Positions 62,036 through 64,000 of a DNA stretch of 64,000 nucleotides are shown here, one piece after another. The position numbers and the translations under genes were made by a program. Position 1 is the first letter of the stretch. Every line of letters begins with the position of its first letter. This DNA is from Sphingomonadales bacterium (GTDB lineage Bacteria > Pseudomonadota > Alphaproteobacteria > Sphingomonadales > Sphingomonadaceae), in assembly GCA_016720115.1 (NCBI GenBank), contig JADJXT010000001.1, forward strand, positions 1,240,001-1,304,000. The letters are read 5' to 3'. Under the pieces are notes generated by a model. It worked only from the letters and a program-made list of their open reading frames with translations. It ran no database searches and was not told the DNA's origin.

Positions 62036-62403
62036 CGTGCCCCCAAAGCAAAACTGCTGCAGACAGACCAATTTCTGACTACCGGCAGAACAGTATCGCG
62101 ACCGATCATTTCTGAAACGGAACTTCAAAGTACGGCAAGAAGAACCGAATTCGCACGCCTATTATTGTTCAATTTGCACAAACAAACAGCGCAAAACGGC
62201 TACGGATACCCTCTTGCACAAGTATGTTTCAGCTTTTTAGGCTTCAACGAAGGCATCAATCTATTTCGATTCGGACGAATGAGTCTATTATCCCGTTGGA
62301 CATATCCGTTAGGATAATATTCATCTTAAGATTGCGGCGGTAACCAACCAAAAAAAACGGGCTCTCTCATGCGCGGTTTCCGTGCCGTCAGGGGTGTCAG
62401 AAA
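62036..62403. promoter_or_regulatory. Divergent control region of the secretion locus
   Basis: This 368-bp gap separates the LuxR-type regulator from TolC. It is AT-rich. TTGCACAA occurs twice in the same direction (62174-62181 and 62214-62221), 40 bp apart, about four helical turns. A short palindrome TATCC-GTTA-GGATA lies at 62303-62316. These are candidate binding sites; no clear -35/-10 pair was fixed. Confidence 0.5.
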
Positions 62404-63978
62404 ATGCAGAGTAAATTACGCTTTCAGGTTGGTTTTTCGTCGATTGCCCTTGTGCTGGCGGTCGCCTCTCCTGTGCCGACTCCGGCCGGTGCCCAACCGG
62501 CACAGACCTATGCTTCACCGCATGGCACCATGGAATCGCTTGCGCGCGATGTGGTTGGCACCCATCCCGAAATCGAGGCGCAGCGCCAGCAGATCAGGAT
62601 TGCGAAATCGCGGATGCAGGCGGCCGAATCAGGATATCTGCCGACGGTCGTTGCCAACGGTATCGTGCAAAAGCGCGAGATCGACGTGAAGAGCGGTGGC
62701 AATGGCGACGCGCGTTTCATCGCGGCCCAGGCATCGGTGGAGGCGCGGGTGCGCTTCTACGATGGGGATCGCACCCATAATGCCATCCAGGTGGCAAAAG
62801 CGGAGCTCGAATCCGCTGAAGCCGCAATGGAGGCGAAGGTTTCGGACATATTGCTCGAACTGTTGAGCGCCGCAGCCGACGTGCACCTGAACCGGAAAGT
62901 GAAACAGTTTTCCGAATTGCAGAGCGAGGCGATTGGCGAGCAGTTGCGGGCAACGTCGCGTCGGCTTGAGTTCGGCGAATCGACACGCACCGACGAAAAC
63001 CTCGCCAAAGCGCGGCTGGCAACGTCCCAGGCAGGGATATTGGCGGTCACCGAGCAACTCAATGTGGACGGATACCGTTTCCGTGCCGTCAGTGGGCAAT
63101 CCGGAACGATTGTCCCGCCGCTGCCGCAACTGGCCCAGATGCCGGGTTCCCTTGCCGAAGCACAAAGCACCGCGCTGGAGCAGAGCCCCCGGTTGCAGGC
63201 TGCGCGACTCAATGCGCAGGCGGCTGCCAAAGGCGTCAATCTGGCGGCTGGCGCGTTGTTGCCGCAAGTCGACGCGGTTGGCGGCTACGAATATCTGACC
63301 GGCGGCGTTGCGAATCTTTTCACTGGCAAGCTGCCCGATGACCGTTCGGCGCTATATGGCGGCATAGAAGTGCGCTTCCCCGTGTTCCAGCCGCGTGACT
63401 TTGCCGAGATCCGGCGCGCCCGTGCGGTGCGCGACCAGCGGCTTGCGATGACCGATTTTGGTGCGCGTACCGTCGCGCAAGAGGTCGCGTCGAGCTGGAC
63501 GCGTTGGCAATCCGCGAAAAGCACGATTGTCACGGCGCAGGAAGCCGTTGTGGCGATCGAAAAGGCGGCAGAGGGCATTCGCAAGGAATCGGTTGAGGGC
63601 AACCGGACGCTGTCTGACGTGCTTAATGCGCAGAACGAACTGCTTGCCGCCCGGATCACGCTTGAGCGCGCGGCGCGCAATGAATTTGTCGCCCGCGCCG
63701 GTTTGCTTGCTTCGATCGGGAAGCTCGATGTCGAGGCGATTCTGGCGGGCGCTTCCAGTTCCGCGACATCGGCCACCGACCGACCGACCGTATCCGGCCT
63801 GGGCGTTCGTATCGCGCCAACACCAATTATTGCGCAAGCCTCGCCAGGCCCTGCTGACCGACCGGTATCTTCCGCGCTTGGCGTTGTACGGGCGGATTCG
63901 TCACCGGAAATCGGGTACGCCCCGATACATCCCGATACGCGACCGCCAACCTCGGCACTGGGCCGGAAGGCCGAGTAA
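62404..63978 (+). CDS. TolC-family outer-membrane channel
   Basis: A 524-residue exporter channel. The signal peptide (FSSIALVLAVASPVPTPAGA) is followed by two TolC repeats with coiled-coil helices; AEVRRARAVRDQRLA-like DFAEIRRARAVRDQRLAM and NRTLSDVLNAQNELLAARIT are typical of type I secretion TolC proteins. The last 80 residues are a Pro-rich tail with two or three copies of a RPTVSGLGVR / RPVSSALGVV-like unit, unusual for the family. It pairs with the divergent HlyD-ATPase. Confidence 0.92.
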   Translation: MQSKLRFQVGFSSIALVLAVASPVPTPAGAQPAQTYASPHGTMESLARDVVGTHPEIEAQRQQIRIAKSRMQAAESGYLPTVVANGIVQKREIDVKSGGNGDARFIAAQASVEARVRFYDGDRTHNAIQVAKAELESAEAAMEAKVSDILLELLSAAADVHLNRKVKQFSELQSEAIGEQLRATSRRLEFGESTRTDENLAKARLATSQAGILAVTEQLNVDGYRFRAVSGQSGTIVPPLPQLAQMPGSLAEAQSTALEQSPRLQAARLNAQAAAKGVNLAAGALLPQVDAVGGYEYLTGGVANLFTGKLPDDRSALYGGIEVRFPVFQPRDFAEIRRARAVRDQRLAMTDFGARTVAQEVASSWTRWQSAKSTIVTAQEAVVAIEKAAEGIRKESVEGNRTLSDVLNAQNELLAARITLERAARNEFVARAGLLASIGKLDVEAILAGASSSATSATDRPTVSGLGVRIAPTPIIAQASPGPADRPVSSALGVVRADSSPEIGYAPIHPDTRPPTSALGRKAE

Positions 63979-64000
63979 CTCTACCTAGAATAAGGCAAAG

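Noticed and set aside
1..64000. tRNA, rRNA and tmRNA genes
   Set aside because: No cloverleaf or rRNA-like stretch was noticed in any intergenic gap; a covariance-model scan would be needed to exclude them fully.

Overview
The window (about 64% GC) is a chromosomal segment of an alphaproteobacterium, most likely order Sphingomonadales (a Sphingopyxis- or Sphingomonas-like genome). The indications are a MipZ-type division ATPase, the argD-argF-hslO order, hrcA-grpE divergent from rph-rdgB, a single-cysteine DksA, a 'vgr related' HELVH protein, frequent GTG/TTG starts and many REP-like palindromes with GTCATTCCCGC ends. The genus is inferred, not proven. No rRNA, tRNA or CRISPR array was seen.

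Layout. 1-10 kb: end of a Baeyer-Villiger-type monooxygenase, MipZ, small orphan genes, GFA and OsmC proteins, arginine biosynthesis (argD, argF) coupled to hslO (Hsp33), a candidate sRNA, a LytS/LytR two-component pair and a dienelactone hydrolase. 10-22 kb: a TonB-C-like repeat protein, tadA, an LpoA-type lipoprotein head-to-head with rsmI-yraN-gshB-dedA, then xerC, hemW, rdgB and rph on the minus strand facing hrcA-grpE. 22-31 kb: an orphan with a HEPN-like motif, a CDP-alcohol phosphotransferase, a MATE exporter facing a bacterial indoleamine 2,3-dioxygenase, a metalloprotease-like protein, a PCu(A)C copper chaperone, and dnaK-dnaJ behind a sigma-32-like promoter. 31-35 kb: lysozyme-like and patatin-like proteins, then a nitroreductase.

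Accessory block, about 35.2-38.3 kb: long imperfect inverted repeats flank a DUF5343-like gene that is split by an IS256-family element. The IS (35657-37046) has a visible 9-bp target duplication and a decayed transposase. The block also holds an 11-codon ORF with a consensus Shine-Dalgarno and its own terminator, and a broken antisense gene remnant.

38-54 kb: radA, cvpA, an Fe-S scaffold homologue, a CPA2 antiporter, aroB-aroK, two unannotated envelope proteins, xerD, accA, an M48 protease, dksA, a Ser/Gly-rich PEP-CTERM-like surface protein, serS and surE. 54.6-64 kb: a type I secretion locus (HlyD adaptor, ABC ATPase, divergent TolC) with two LuxR-type regulators and, unusually, a BamA-like beta-barrel without recognisable POTRA domains. 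No obvious secreted substrate lies inside the window.

The most notable items are the datable IS insertion and its flanking repeats, the micro-ORF, the barrel protein embedded in a type I secretion operon, several long palindromes, and a roughly 100-bp AT-rich patch inside the antiporter gene.
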